Source of the DNA: Zygnema cylindricum
Taxonomy: Eukaryota; Streptophyta; Zygnematophyceae; Zygnematales; Zygnemataceae
Assembly (NCBI GenBank): GCA_037447655.1
Contig: JBBHKE010000642.1
Span: forward strand, 147,352 to 211,351
Reading direction: 5' to 3'
Length of the DNA stretch: 64,000 nucleotides
The position numbers and the translations under genes were made by a program. Position 1 is the first letter of the stretch. Each line of letters begins with the position of its first letter. This document shows, piece by piece, positions 22,580 to 33,818 of the stretch. The notes beneath the pieces were generated by a model. The model was given only the letters and a program-made list of their open reading frames with translations, had not been told where the DNA came from and did not search any database.

Positions 22580-22985
22580 ATTTTCCGTCCGTCCGCAGTA
22601 CGGACAGCCGTACGGTTGGCACAATGTAACCCTGCCGTGCGACCGTCCGCAATACGGACCGCTGTACCGCTGGCACAATGTAACGGTGCCGCACGTAATG
22701 CCGTACGGATGGCGTAATCTTACATTGCCAATTGTCGGTGTGCACACCACCCTCCGACTGGCATACTCTAACATTGCCAACCGTCGGCGTGCAGAGAGTC
22801 GTACGGTTGGCGAAATTTAACGTTGCCGTGCGTCGCTGTGCAAACCGCCATACGGATGGCGTAATATAACATTGCCGTGTGTCGTGTGCAGACCGCCGTA
22901 CGGACGGAGTAATTTAACGTTGTCATGCGTCGCTGTGCAACTCGCCGAACGAATGGCGTAATCTAACACTGCCAGCATCGCAGTA
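22580..22985 (+). repeat. ~50-bp tandem repeat, about eight units
   Basis: Degenerate units containing CCGTACGGATGGCGTAAT, then TAACATTGCCGTGCGTC, then a GTGCA-type spacer. Divergence between neighbours is high, so the array is old. Frames across it on either strand repeat with the unit and are not genes. Confidence 0.85.
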
Positions 22986-23329
22986 AAAAAAACATTGATA
23001 ACATTTGTACGTCTACTCAAGCTGAAAAGTAATTGGCTCAACAGTACAACTTTGGATGCGCTGAACTTTGGAACGATTGTGCCATTTCGGCTGCCTCAAC
23101 CTACTGGTGTTCAAAGACAACTTTACTAAGGTAAGCTGATTTGTATAAAGATTTACGACGTAGAGTTACAATTTCAAAAAAATCGCTTTTTTCATTTGAA
23201 AGTGGGGTTTTTTCAACATTTGTTGGTGTACACAATGCACATAAAAATTGAATTTCCTATTTCAAAGTGGTGTTTGTTTATGAAAATGGTGCAAAATGTG
23301 TAGATATGAGTAGCTTACTTTAATTCACT

Positions 23330-23695
23330 CAACGTATGATAAATCATTGTTGAGTTTGAAAGAGATTGTAATGTTGTAGTATGAAAGAGTTTGTAATGTG
23401 TTTGTGTTGTTGCATTGAATCATGTCATGGTTCATGTTGTAAAGTGTGTAATCCACAAAAGTACACTTTTCAGTTGAACATGAACTGATAAAGTTAATTA
23501 GCACATAGAACGCATGACGGTACAGAAGTGACATTTGTGCTAAATAAAAATGATGTGTTATGTTTTCAAGTTGTTTATTGAATTGTGTTATGGTTGATGG
23601 TGTAACATGTGTTGACGTTAGTACGCCTATTTGAATTGAACATAAATCGAGATAGTTAACAAGCACGTAAAACGCATGAAGCTTTTACCTTTCGG
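23330..23695. repeat. Two ~175-bp imperfect direct repeats
   Basis: The block starting near 23390 (GTAATGTGTTTGTGTTGTTG) recurs near 23570 with similar order: a TTGAACATGAA-type word, AGTTAATTAGCACATAGAA, CGCATGA, then GTGGCATTTG. The frame at 23325-23666 (minus) spans both units and is not supported. No other feature is seen in 22986-24185. Confidence 0.6.
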
Positions 23696-24189
23696 AAATA
23701 CGTTCAGGAGTGGCATTTGGGCCTAATAGATGTTTGTACCTACAACTGAAGAAATACAATATCATTCAGGTGAGCTAAAACAATCACTTTATGGTTATTG
23801 TTCTATGTAAATTGTATGGGAATTGATAAAGAACTTTATGAAATGACGACATTGGTTGTCCTCTTAAGTCTTTCAATATGTTGGTAGGATAAAAACCCTA
23901 AAGTAAAAAAACTCCATAAAAATGTCGTAAAATGTGTATGTGGGACAAATACATGTCAATTTACTCTTCCTATTAAAAAAGCTAATATGATGGGTTTGAG
24001 TTTGAAAAATGTAATGAAAGTGAGTAAATATGAATGAAAATATAATTTGTTATTTATGACGTACATATAATCGTTGTACCCTTTGTTCATGTGGCAAATA
24101 AAAGCTTGATAAAAAATAGGATGAGATTTGCCAGTGGGAATTAAAAGACATGTATTAACTATATTTTATACGTGGACGCAGGGTCTAAT

Positions 24190-26075
24190 CCACCACATGG
24201 AAAAAGCGAAAGAAAACAGATGGAGTCGGAGGGAAAAGAAGGTTAACGGAGTGAAAGGGAGGAAAGCGGAGGAAATCAGAGGGAAACGGAAGGAAAAGGA
24301 GAAAAGCGGAGGAAAACAAAGGAAAACGGAGGAGATCGGAGGAAAACCGAGGAAAACGAGAAACGGAGAAAATCAGAGAGAAACGGAGGGAAAAAGAAGT
24401 CAACGAAAGTAAAGCACAAGAAAGGGGAGAAAAACACACGGAAACAAAGGGAAACACAGGAAAGCGGCGGAACACAGAAGGAAACGAAGGGAAACAAAGA
24501 AAAACGGACAAAAACGGAGGGAAAATGAGGAAAGGGGAGGGAAATGGAGGGAAATAGAAGAGAACAAAGGAAAACGGAGGGAAACAAAAAAAAAATTGAA
24601 AAAAATGGAGGGAAATGGAGGAAAACAGAGGGAAACAAAGAAATCGAAGGTAAATTGAAAGAAACGGAGGTAAACAGAGGGAAATGGAGGAAAACGGAGG
24701 AAAAATGAGCAAAACAAAGGGAAAAAGAGGAAAACAGAGGGAAACAGACGGAAGCGGAGGAAATCAGAGGGAAATGAAGGGAAATAGAAGGAAACAGAGA
24801 TAAACGGACGAAAACGGAAAAAAAGAAGTAAAATTGACAAAAACGCAAAAAATCGGAGAGAAACGGAGGCGATAAAAGGAAAACGGAGGAAAACACAAGA
24901 AATCAGAGAGAAACAAAGGAATTCGGAAGGAAACGGGGGAAAGCAGAGGAAAAAAGAGAAAAACAAAGGGAAACGGAGGAAATCCGAGGCAAACAAAGAG
25001 AAACGGAAAGAAACGGAGGTAAAAAGAAGGAAACGGAGGAAAGCGCAAGGAAACGGAGGAAAGTGGAGGAAAAAAAAACAAAAAAGAGGGGAACTGAAGA
25101 AAAAAAAAAGACGGAGGATATAGAAGCAAACAATAAATAAAAGAGGGAAACGGAGGAAAGCGAAGAAAAACTGAGCGAAATGGAAAAAAACGGAGGAAAT
25201 CAGAAAAAAACGGAGGAAAACGGACGAAAAGAGTGGGAAATGAAGGAAGCGGAGGATAACATAGGGAAACGGATGGATACGGAGGGAAACGGAGGAAAAC
25301 GGAGGAAATGCGAAGGGAAGCAGAGAGAAAAAAAAAGAAACGAAGGGAAACCGCTAGAAGTGGAGGAGAGCGGAGGAAAATGGAGGGAAACGGAGGCAAA
25401 TGGAGGCAGACAACGGGAACCAGAGGAAAGCGGAGGAAAAAGGAGGAAAACGGAGGAACTCGGAAGGAAACAGAGAAAAATGGGGGAAAACAGAGGAAAG
25501 AGGAGGAAATTGGAGGGAAAAGGAGGGAAATGGAGGAAAACAAAGGGGAGACGGAGGGAAAATGGGTGGTAACAGAGGGAAAAGGATGGAAACACAGAGA
25601 AAGGAAGGCAAACGGAGGGAAACTAAGAGAAATAGAGGGAAACAAGGAAGTGCAGAGGTGAACAGGGAGTAACAGAGAGAAACATAGGCAAATGGAGGGA
25701 AAAAAAGGAAAACGGAGGGAAACAAAGGGAAACGGTGAGAAACAGAGGGAAAAGGGTAAAAACAGAGGGAAATGGGGAGAAACATAGGCAAACGAAGGTA
25801 AGCGGAGAGAAACGGAGACAGGAAAAGGCAAACGGAGGCCAGCAGAGACAAACGGAGGCAAACAGAGGCAAGCGAAGGAAAACGGAGGCAAAATGATGCA
25901 AACAGAGAGAAACGGAGTGAGACGTGGAAAAATAGAGGGAAACGAGGAGAAACCAAGGCTAGCGGAGGCAAACGGAGGGAAACGGAGAGAAATAGAAGGA
26001 AACGGAGGCAAGCGAAGGGAAACAGAGGCGGAGGGAAATGGAGGGAGACAGAGGGAGACGGAGGGAGAGAGAGAC
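24190..26075 (+). repeat. 1.9-kb purine minisatellite (GGAAACGGAG)n
   Basis: Almost pure A/G on the plus strand, made of 9-12-bp variants of GGAAACGGAG over about 1,890 bp. Very long Phe/Pro/Ser/Leu-rich frames occur on the minus strand and Lys/Glu/Gly-rich ones on the plus, but these follow from the repeat. A short inverted counterpart (CTCCGTTTTCCTCCG-type) lies at 26636-26750. Confidence 0.95.
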
Positions 26076-26086
26076 ATTGATGGTCT

Positions 26087-27180
26087 AGACTCACTATAAA
26101 ACTGATATTATTACATTTTAAGAAGGAAATCCTATTGGATTGGTATTGTCCGGATGGACTATTTCCACCTTCCTAAGGTGAGAATCATGAGTTGATTCTC
26201 ATATAATAGACAAAAAAATAAGGCTACTCTAATGTTATCGTAATCGATAATATCAGGGAGTGTAATAAAAAATTACCTTTCAAAAAACAATTGTGGACTC
26301 ATATTTTTTTCTATTATTTTCTAGACCCTTAATAGAATGAGCTCAACAAACTCCACGACCGAATATAGTGTGACCCCCCCTGTCCTCCCCACATCCTTTC
26401 CCCCTCCCCCGCTCTCGTTTTTCACTCTCTCCCTCTCTTCGAATTCAAATGAAACCGCTATTTAAATTTAAATATTTAAATAAAACCGATATTTATGGGT
26501 ATCCGAAGTGTCTTAAGGTTCGAAAACTCAAAGTCGTGGTATTCTGGGTGGGATCATAAAATGTGCACCGTGTATCAATATCAGTGTTAACGTTTTTTTG
26601 CCACTTGAAACATCTTTTCTCCTTGCACACTTGTTCCGCCTTCCGTTTCCCTTCTTTCCCCTCTTTTTCCCTCCGTTTTCCTCCGTTTTCCTCCGCTTTC
26701 CCCCATTTGGCTCCGTTTGCTTCCGTTTCCCTCAGTTTTTATCTGTCGACCTCTTTTCACAAACAGGTGTTGAAGTTGAGGCCAATGAATATTTCTTCCA
26801 GCTACACCGCTCATCTTTATTAGAGTTAGTAACACTAATTTGGTCGCTACTTTATTTGGCCAAAAGTCACAAAATAGAGTTAACAACATTATTTGTAATA
26901 AGGTATATGTCATAAAATCCTAAACATCTACAATATTACAATATCACAAAAACCTCAACGTCGACAACAGTTGTCATTTTTGTAGACGTCACTAATATTA
27001 GGAAGTTTCGTAGTCGTCTACATTTCGTTTCTTAAACTGTCGCACATTTTTTAGTCGTTTACAACTGTCACACAATTGAAGTAATGAAGACGCAAGTAAT
27101 GATTGACATAGGAACACTTTGAAAAGTACACCGTAAAATCTGCACTAAAATCTAAAGTAACATTCCAAAGTTTCAATTAC
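26087..27180. other. Non-coding stretch with an inverted minisatellite fragment
   Basis: The segment 26636-26750 is the pyrimidine complement of the minisatellite, about ten units. A MITE-like end GCACCGTGTATCAATATCAG lies near 26572. No gene was recognised in the remainder. Confidence 0.5.
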
Positions 27181-27197
27181 ATGGGCACACACCCTTA

Positions 27198-27656
27198 GTG
27201 AAAGTTTCATTATTTAAGGTCATCTACACCAAAAAAATAAAAAAAACCCGCATAGGAACACTTTTACGACTTAGGGTGTGTGCCCTAGTCGGCGCAACAC
27301 CTGAAAAACGTAATCCCCTAGTTCATAGGGAGGAGGAAGATGTCGTAGGAGGGGGGCGTTTCGATCCCAAAAATGACGGCAACGGAGAGGGAGCGGAGAG
27401 TAAAAACTCGAATGGTGGGGGAGAGGGTGAGAGCGAGCGTGCCACAAATGACAACAATATACACAGTAGACCTAGGAAGCTATGTGCATCCCAAGAGGAG
27501 ATGAACAACGGCTTAGGACAGGACACCCCCAAGGGTGAGAATCCGCTTAGAGTAAAGGATACCCAAGATAAAAACAATTGGGGAGCGTGGAGAAAGCTTA
27601 CAAAATGTCGTATCACTTGGGTGTACCAGAGGACCAGAATGACGTGCTCACTGTAA
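27198..27656 (+). CDS. Unidentified ORF, 152 codons
   Basis: The frame has a hydrophilic, Gly/Glu/Asn-rich middle and no domain that I recognise. Its first 27 codons cross the MITE-like end at 27274, so the true coding part, if any, would begin later. It lies with another unrecognised frame (27918-28340) between repeat termini, so it may be captured or decayed element sequence. I report it only because it is long for this AT-rich surrounding. No start context or splice site decides it. Confidence that it is a real gene is low. Confidence 0.2.
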   Translation: MKVSLFKVIYTKKIKKTRIGTLLRLRVCALVGATPEKRNPLVHREEEDVVGGGRFDPKNDGNGEGAESKNSNGGGEGESERATNDNNIHSRPRKLCASQEEMNNGLGQDTPKGENPLRVKDTQDKNNWGAWRKLTKCRITWVYQRTRMTCSL

Positions 27657-27917
27657 CTCCCAAAACTCTCTTGCAACGCGTGTTTGTTTGGTTAGGTGGA
27701 ACATTCGCCATACGAGTGGTCTAAGAAGACCCCGCTGCGACAGCGTACGCTGCACACGATAAGACTCACGTGACAAATTTGGACCGGTGGATGCGGGGAA
27801 CAATTATAAGAGAGTGTAAACAGAAGCCCGGGCATCACCAACATCAAATAAGTAATGAAAGAGCATCGGACGTTCGAGGTCGGTAAGCTTCTTTGGCGAA
27901 TATAGAGAGCGTTTGAG

Positions 27918-28340
27918 GTGCTTGTGAGGGAAAACAGGCCGGACAAATCGCAATATCAGGTCGTCAAAAAAGTGGGATTGATGAAATGGATTAATGACAA
28001 CAAAGGTTCGATCGAAATTCTCAATGATTTGGGGTTGAACGCAAAGACCAAGGATGTTAAAAGGTTGCACAAATGCCTCACTTATCACAAACACGCCGTG
28101 TTCAATCCAGTTGTTTGTCTCATATCGCAAGCAAGTTGCGGGTCACCCAACTCGACGGAGGGGCATATACGACCCACGGAGGGCTTGGGAATTGGTCAGA
28201 CGATGTCGGTGAAGCTTATATTCGTTGTAAGATTTTGCACTTTCTGTAGAAGATATTTGAGGGAGAACCCATACGAGCCTCTCCCTTACATGTTGCAAAA
28301 AGCCATCCGACAACTGAAAGCGACTTTGACTTTGTCGTGA
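27918..28340 (+). CDS. Unidentified ORF, 140 codons
   Basis: A mixed-composition frame containing the stretch KKVGLMKWINDNKG and, later, a Cys-containing FCTFCRRYL segment. It looks more protein-like than most frames here, but I cannot place it in a family. It lies just upstream of the tRNA-like repeat at 28419-28645 and could be the remnant of a transposon gene captured with it. There is no neighbouring gene to give context. Confidence 0.25.
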   Translation: MLVRENRPDKSQYQVVKKVGLMKWINDNKGSIEILNDLGLNAKTKDVKRLHKCLTYHKHAVFNPVVCLISQASCGSPNSTEGHIRPTEGLGIGQTMSVKLIFVVRFCTFCRRYLRENPYEPLPYMLQKAIRQLKATLTLS

Positions 28341-28418
28341 CGTTAATTCGCGTGTTGTTTTTTCGAGTTTTTTGCAGAGTGGTGAAGTTAGCATATGCAG
28401 GATTGAGCGATCTGGACA

Positions 28419-28645
28419 TGTTAGAAATAAACAAAAGGTAATTTATATCCTGCCTATAATCCTCAAGGCATACACAGGGAAGAAGCCGCGCGAGGAAGCC
28501 ATGGGTGTCCATGTCGACCAGAGCTAAAGGAGAGAGAGAGACAGAATGGATCACACCAAAAAAAGGTGACCCAGCCGGCATCTGATCTTGGGTCCTATAT
28601 GCAAAAATAGACGTGCGCCTTATCCGCTAAGTTATAGGACAGTCG
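28419..28645 (+). repeat. tRNA-like repeat, LTR-start or SINE (copy 4)
   Basis: Starts TGTTAGAAATAAAC and contains CCATGGGTGTCCATG and CAGAGCTAAAGGAGAGAGAG, matching the minus strand of 61751-61967 block by block. The 28567-28645 part, read on the minus strand, has a tRNA D-arm like CTTAGCGGATAAGGCGC, a T-arm region and an acceptor end CTGGGTC reminiscent of tRNA-Arg. It cannot form a complete standard cloverleaf, so it is a tRNA-derived relic and not a tRNA gene. Confidence 0.6.
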
Positions 28646-28649
28646 TTAC

Positions 28650-29214
28650 AAATATGAGGTTTGATGAGATTGTCCACATAAGTTATGAAACAACATATGC
28701 TCACACTATAATAGGTACGGATATTTAACTTCGACAACACGTACATTGTCACATGATTGTGACGTACACATTGTCAAAAGTCTACCAACTCATTACAATA
28801 ATAAGGGGGTGTCACCCTTGGTTGAATAATTATTTTGGACTTACAGAGTCACAATTTGCGAAAATGAAAATCGGAAGTTTGGAAAGTGACGGTTGTAGAC
28901 GTCGGTACAACTTTTGACGGTTGACATTTTTTCGACTTTTCTCACTAGACTTGTCATAAAAATATACATAAAGGTAGTCCAAAGAATTATGTATTAAAGG
29001 TCTTTCATTTTATATCAGTATTTTTGTGTCTCACTCTAAACAGTGGGAGATAAAAGCGATAGTGTGTGAGGGAAAGTGGAGAGGCGACGACGGCGTCAAA
29101 TTATACAAAAGACCCCTGAAAGAAAGTGGCGGTCCGAGACCCTGCGATTTTATTTTTGTACATGCGCGTGACGAGCATGGAAAACAATAGTTAGTATTCT
29201 CCCTCGTCTTAAAA
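28650..29214. other. No recognisable gene
   Basis: AT-rich; no repeat partner or coding pattern noticed. Confidence 0.4.
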
Positions 29215-29460
29215 CTTTTCCATTCGTGTGGCGCGTGCGTGGATTATTTGTCATTCGTTGTTTAGGCAATACTTTAATTGAAATTAACTGGCGAGGTGAT
29301 TTTTGGTGAAGTTTTTTGATGGATTGGATTCTTTTCCCCCAGAGGTTGAAAAAAAGAAAAAGCCAAAATTTATTCACATGACGACGAACATAGAGTACTT
29401 TCAAAATATCGAATTGAAATGCACTAGAATGTGGTAAAAGTGATATTTTTTCTCGCTCCA
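29215..29460 (+). repeat. Direct repeat, partner at 40010-40235
   Basis: About 230 bp share runs such as GGCGAGGTGATTTTTG, CATGACGACGAACATGGAG-like words and GGTAAAAGTGAT with 40010-40235 in the same orientation, at roughly 80% identity by eye. The pair brackets copia element C. The nature of the repeat is unknown. Confidence 0.7.
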
Positions 29461-29559
29461 AAGTGATTTTTTTTACAAGAAAAAAATAGCGTGTGTTCTC
29501 ATTCTTCAAAAAAAATTGGAAACGTTTCACACGTGCAATACCGTTTTGTTATTCGTCAA

Positions 29560-29814
29560 AAAGGTATTATTCTGATTTGAATCTGGTCGCGATTTGATTC
29601 TAGTATAAGTGTGAAAATGAGCTGGGGTGACGTAGAAGTTGGTCGCAATGACAATAACGTCAAATTGACGTACCGTCCAAAGTTCCAAGATGACGCAATA
29701 TGTACTTTGGTTCTTGCCCTTTTTTCGTACGGCGTAAGATTTTCTCGTTGCAAGTCCCATATTCTGTTAAAAAAACGAAGAAAAACCCTTACTTGAACAA
29801 ATTAGCACACACCC
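29560..29814 (-). mobile_element. Terminal part of a GGGTGTGTGCCC-type MITE
   Basis: On the minus strand this repeats the first ~240 bp of the element beginning at 22266, including the ends GGGTGTGTGC and GTTCAAGTAAGGG. It is followed by TAA (29815-29817). The other end of this copy is not identified. Confidence 0.6.
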
Positions 29815-31210
29815 TAAACCAGTTATACATACAAACGTGCGTGGTCCCATGCGCACGCCCATCTATATTGGATCCCTTCATTTTGTCACTTTCATTGACC
29901 ATGCCACTTGTTTTTAACATGTGTATCCAATCTGTCATAAATGCGTATTTGCAAGATTTCAAAAATTTAAGGCGTTGGCAATTATTTTTCACAACAAAGA
30001 TCTTGCGAAGCAACAACGGTGGCGAATTTTTGTCCAATCTTTCTAATTTTCTCACGCAACATAGAATCGCGCGTCACTTACCGGCGGCTCATACGTCACA
30101 ACAAAACAACGTCGCAGAAAGATATAATCAAACATAACATGACATGTCACGCTCCATTATGTACTTTTCAAATTTGCCGTATGAATTTTGGGTAGATGTT
30201 GTCGTTTGCGCAAGTTAGTTACGCAATCTTTGTCCCACGAACGCTTTAACTAAAGGTGAACCTTCATCAGGCGCCGACGCCTCCATCAGGCGCCAACACC
30301 TCCATTGGGCGGCGACGGTAATCGTAAAGATGCACGTAGATTCATTAGTTGACGATGAGCATGCCATATATTCCAAAAGCATAATAGTTGAATTTGTCTC
30401 CGTACAGCCAGCCGCAAATATAAATTACGTGAATGTACAATTTGTACGTTTGTGTTTTGTCATTTTTATCGTTGTTTTGTTGTTCGTGTTTCCGGATGTC
30501 AATGGATGGTAGAGGATGCGTCACGGCACATTCTTCGACAAAATATTTCTCGTGGTTTTCCTTAGGATTTGATTCCCACCTGTCTAAGTGCGTATGGCAT
30601 ATGTTCGAATGCGCTTGGCGTATGCCACATGTAGGGTTTCTATTCTGGATCGCACGTGACCATTCCGCGCGCTAAAATTTTACATGACATGTTTCTAACT
30701 AGTCAATTATTGAGGACAGTTGAGAAGAGTCGCTTGTGGACAGAATGAGCGTTTGATTCGAAAACATATAATCGGAGGGTCGACATTGTCGCCCAAAAGT
30801 TTGGAGAATCTTGACGAATGTCCAGTAATCATGTTTAAAAAAAAAAAAAACAGTACGACCATGTACAAAATGAGTTGGACCTGTACAAAATGTATTTTTT
30901 CCACTAATGAACCTCACTTTTTGCCTGATGGAGGTTCACCCTAAATCTACTCCAATAAAAGCGTGGTCCTCTAACAAACCAAATATACTCCACCTTCGAA
31001 TCTTTGGATGTGATGCGTGATATAAAGATCTCCTTTAATCGGACGACAAATTGGGCGCTCGCTCATTTCGCGGCATTTTCGTTGGGTACGCTCCAAATTT
31101 TAAAGCATACCGTATTTGGAGTCCTCAAAATTGCGTCATCACCACCAGAGAAGTGACTTTCAACGAAACACTTCTCCAAAGTGACTTTCAACGAAACACT
31201 TCTCCAAACC
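29815..31210 (+). pseudogene. Copia integrase remnant, split by a MITE (element C)
   Basis: Integrase motifs appear in order on the plus strand. NVRGPM is the start of the core with the first catalytic Asp changed to Asn; FVTFID is followed by His where Asp is usual. Then come SNNGGEF, with Asn in place of the second Asp, and NNVAERYNQT with the Glu retained. The MITE 30254-30941 interrupts the block after NALTK; similarity resumes with STPIKAW, LRIFGCDA and the C-terminal FRGIFVGYAPNFKAYRIW near 31070. A 31-bp duplication (31158-31207) lies just after. There are stops in several places. The sequence belongs to a copia lineage distinct from elements A and D. Confidence 0.85.
30254..30941. mobile_element. 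TAA-flanked MITE, monomer of the 20794 palindrome family
   Basis: 688 bp with 18-bp inverted ends GGTGAACCTTCATCAGGC and GCCTGATGGAGGTTCACC (one mismatch), and TAA on both sides (30251-30253 and 30942-30944). Removing it rejoins the integrase frame of element C. The interior matches one arm of the inverted dimer at 20794-22262, for example CCGTACAGCCAGCCGCAAA. No coding. Confidence 0.87.
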
Positions 31211-31605
31211 TTGTCTCGCTCCCTTCTCCCTTCCCCACTTCCCTTATTATCCTACTTTCTTTCCCCCACCCTCTATGACCCTCTTCCTTCAAACCTTCTC
31301 CCTCAACCTCTTCAGCCATCTAACCTCACCTACCTAACACCTTCCCACCCTTCTACCTTCATTCAACCAACTCTTCCTAATCCACCCTCCTTTTTCCCTC
31401 ACCCTCTTCAATTCCCCCTTTTTGTTCACCTTCTCTTTCTCGCCTTGCTTTACCGGATGCTCCCACCACTCCTACCAGCCAAACACAACCGCCTTCCTTT
31501 CCTCTCCATCCTGTCACAAATTCCATAGATCGTACTTCCTCTCTCTCTCTTTCCCAAAATGATCCTCTTTTTGACAGACTTTCCCCCACAATTTTTTCCC
31601 ACTCA
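31211..31605 (+). pseudogene. Pro/Ser-rich hinge of copia element C
   Basis: C/T-rich sequence encoding Pro/Ser/Leu-rich frames, as expected for the poorly conserved linker between integrase and reverse transcriptase. It is cut at 31610 by the non-coding LTR element. I infer the role from position only. Confidence 0.5.
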
Positions 31606-31610
31606 CAAAC

Positions 31611-32912
31611 TGTTGTTCTTTGGTCTAAAATAGACCGCAGAAGCCACCCAAACTATCATGCAAAATGCTAAGCAAAAATAGGTCGATGAACAATCATTTG
31701 AAATGCATCCTCCATTTGACATACAACAACATTTAGGGTTTCATGGAATAATCAACATAAATAAACCCTATGACAACATCTAAGGTTTGATGGAATAATC
31801 GACATAAACAAACCCTAGGACAAATGCATAAACAATGCATATCAAACATATATAAAATAACATAAATAAATAATAACAAAAGAGTGCAATCTCACATAAA
31901 CATTTAATAAAGAAAAGTATATCAATAAACATATTACTCATTATATCATTCAAAGTGCATGACCTAATCGACAACCTAAAACACTACATCTTTGGTCCCC
32001 ACTTTACTAACCAGCATTGATGATCAATTCCTAACCAAGCTCATTCCTATATATATCCATAATAACATACTAAGAATTAATTAATCGTAAGCGTACACCT
32101 GAAAGTCAAGCAATCGTAAGCGTACACTTGTCTGCATAAACGACAAATAAAGACACACAAATTAAACTGTCGAAAACCCTAATTGATCACTTAAATAACA
32201 AATGTCATAATCAATACTAATTAATAATACACATAAGTCAAAACAATGTTGTATCAAAATATTTACACCGACGCGTCCGCAAAATACGCGTCATAAGCGA
32301 CAACTTGCTTAGTCACTTGCAGATAAATCCACGTAGTGAACCGACATCGTATATGTACGATCCACCTAATAACACGTCATTAAAGATAATGAGATCCATT
32401 TAAAATATCGGCGGACGTCGTCCGCCCTCCACGTGTACCTCGAACAACTTGCCGAAATCAATTCGTACGATCCAAATCCAGTCCGTACCGAAATCACGTA
32501 CTTCGTCATAAATGCGCCTTGTCGCATTTAAGGTACACGTCATTTACGATAAATGCATGTCGCAATAAGCGACAACTTAAAGTACACCTGTCAAATACGA
32601 CGCTCCGTACCGGCGGCGTCCCATGTAATAAATGTCACCTGTCGCATTATGTTTCGTACGCCATGCGTACATTTTCAAACACTTCGAATATTTCAATGTC
32701 GGATCGCTTCGCGATCCGCCGTCCATTTCTATTACGCATTCCGCGCCACTTAATTTGTCATTTACGTCACTCTAAATTCATCCGACCAATTACCCCCCAA
32801 ATCCACAAATCTATTCGAACCTCCACACTACATCGCGTAAATGCGCACGCACGCGAACACGCGCACGCACGAAACGCTCCGTACGCACGAAACTAAGTTT
32901 TCAAAAACAACA
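31611..32912 (-). repeat. 3' LTR of the non-autonomous element
   Basis: 1302 bp, identical to 33819-35120 apart from about five substitutions, mostly near 32770-32820. Short frames (for example 32519-32896) occur identically in both LTRs and are not genes. Confidence 0.95.
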
Positions 32913-32921
32913 CTCCCCCGA
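32913..32921 (-). other. Polypurine tract of the non-autonomous element
   Basis: On the minus strand TCGGGGGAG directly precedes the LTR start TGTTGTT, like the AGGGGAG of element A. Confidence 0.8.
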
Positions 32922-33804
32922 AAAATTAGTCTCGTGCATCCATGGCGCCACGTCATCAGCTGTCACACCTGCTTTCAACTGCCTTCTCCATTTTAATCCG
33001 CCATATTCCTCCAACAAAATTTTCCCACTTGTTCCACCATCGCTTCCGCTGCCTCCACATACCATCGAGATTTCATAATACATAATATATATATTTTCAT
33101 TTTCTTTTCTCTTTTCTCAACAATATCTAAATCCGAAAATTTCCCATAAAAATACATAAATAATAAACTATTTTCCGAAAATCAATTCTACCAATAATAA
33201 ATAAAATTCCAACAAAAATTACCACATTTTCCTCTAACTACCATAACAATTTCCAAAAATAAAACTTTCCAAGATTTCTCAATTTCGCAACCCGTGTACT
33301 TAATCCCACAAAATAAAACATTAAAAATAAAAGTAAATAAAATTTTTATTATCTATCCCAATTTTAAGCTCCATTAATGTTACATTTCCGAAAACTACCA
33401 ACAATCCGAAAAATAAAATCTCATAACATCCCATAATTATAGATCCACAAATCCGGATCTTTCACCAAATGCCACATCTCCACCTTTCGGATCTCTCCCC
33501 CAAATGTCGAATCTCCACATTTCGAAATGCTTCATTAAAAATAAACATTTATTTTCCAAAACTAAAATATCAATTCTCAAAATAAATCATTTTCATTGAG
33601 GGTAGACATTTCGGCACTGTCACTAAGTTAACCCTTGGGGCGATGCAAGATTAAACTCGGCACATACCAACACTATGATAAGGCCGATCTCATGGGTACA
33701 AAGACACCATTACTGCAATACAACCAGCAAGAACAAAATTAACCCGCTACAATGCGTGTGACAAAAACCTACATCGACTTAACCTAACATATGATAGATG
33801 GGGT
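32922..33804 (-). other. Non-coding interior of the LTR element
   Basis: AT-rich with many AAATAAA and CCGAAAATT words on the plus strand. A mixed-composition block at 33590-33800 adjoins the primer site and is the likely leader and packaging region. No open frame above background was found. Confidence 0.7.
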
Positions 33805-33818
33805 GTGGGCCCATAACC
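33805..33818 (-). other. Primer-binding site for half-tRNA iMet
   Basis: On the minus strand GGTTATGGGCCCAC follows the LTR end AACAACA without a gap. All 14 bases are complementary to the anticodon arm of plant initiator tRNA-Met. This is the best-preserved of the three such sites in the window. Confidence 0.9.

Larger units (their letters stand above)
22266..27194. mobile_element. Candidate 4.9-kb TTA-flanked element carrying satellites
   Basis: The left end GGGTGTGTGCCCATGTG follows TTA (22263-22265, shared with the neighbouring palindrome). The right end ACATGGGCACACACCC precedes TTA (27195-27197). The 16-bp inverted ends are perfect. Inside are a ~50-bp satellite, a 1.9-kb purine minisatellite and AT-rich DNA, but no transposase. 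The two ends may instead belong to separate small MITEs, so the single-element reading is tentative. Confidence 0.4.

Noticed and set aside
24185-26099. Very long open frames on both strands (up to 437 codons)
   Set aside because: They are translations of the GGAAACGGAG minisatellite. Composition is extreme (Phe/Pro/Ser/Leu or Lys/Glu/Gly) and all frames stay open together.
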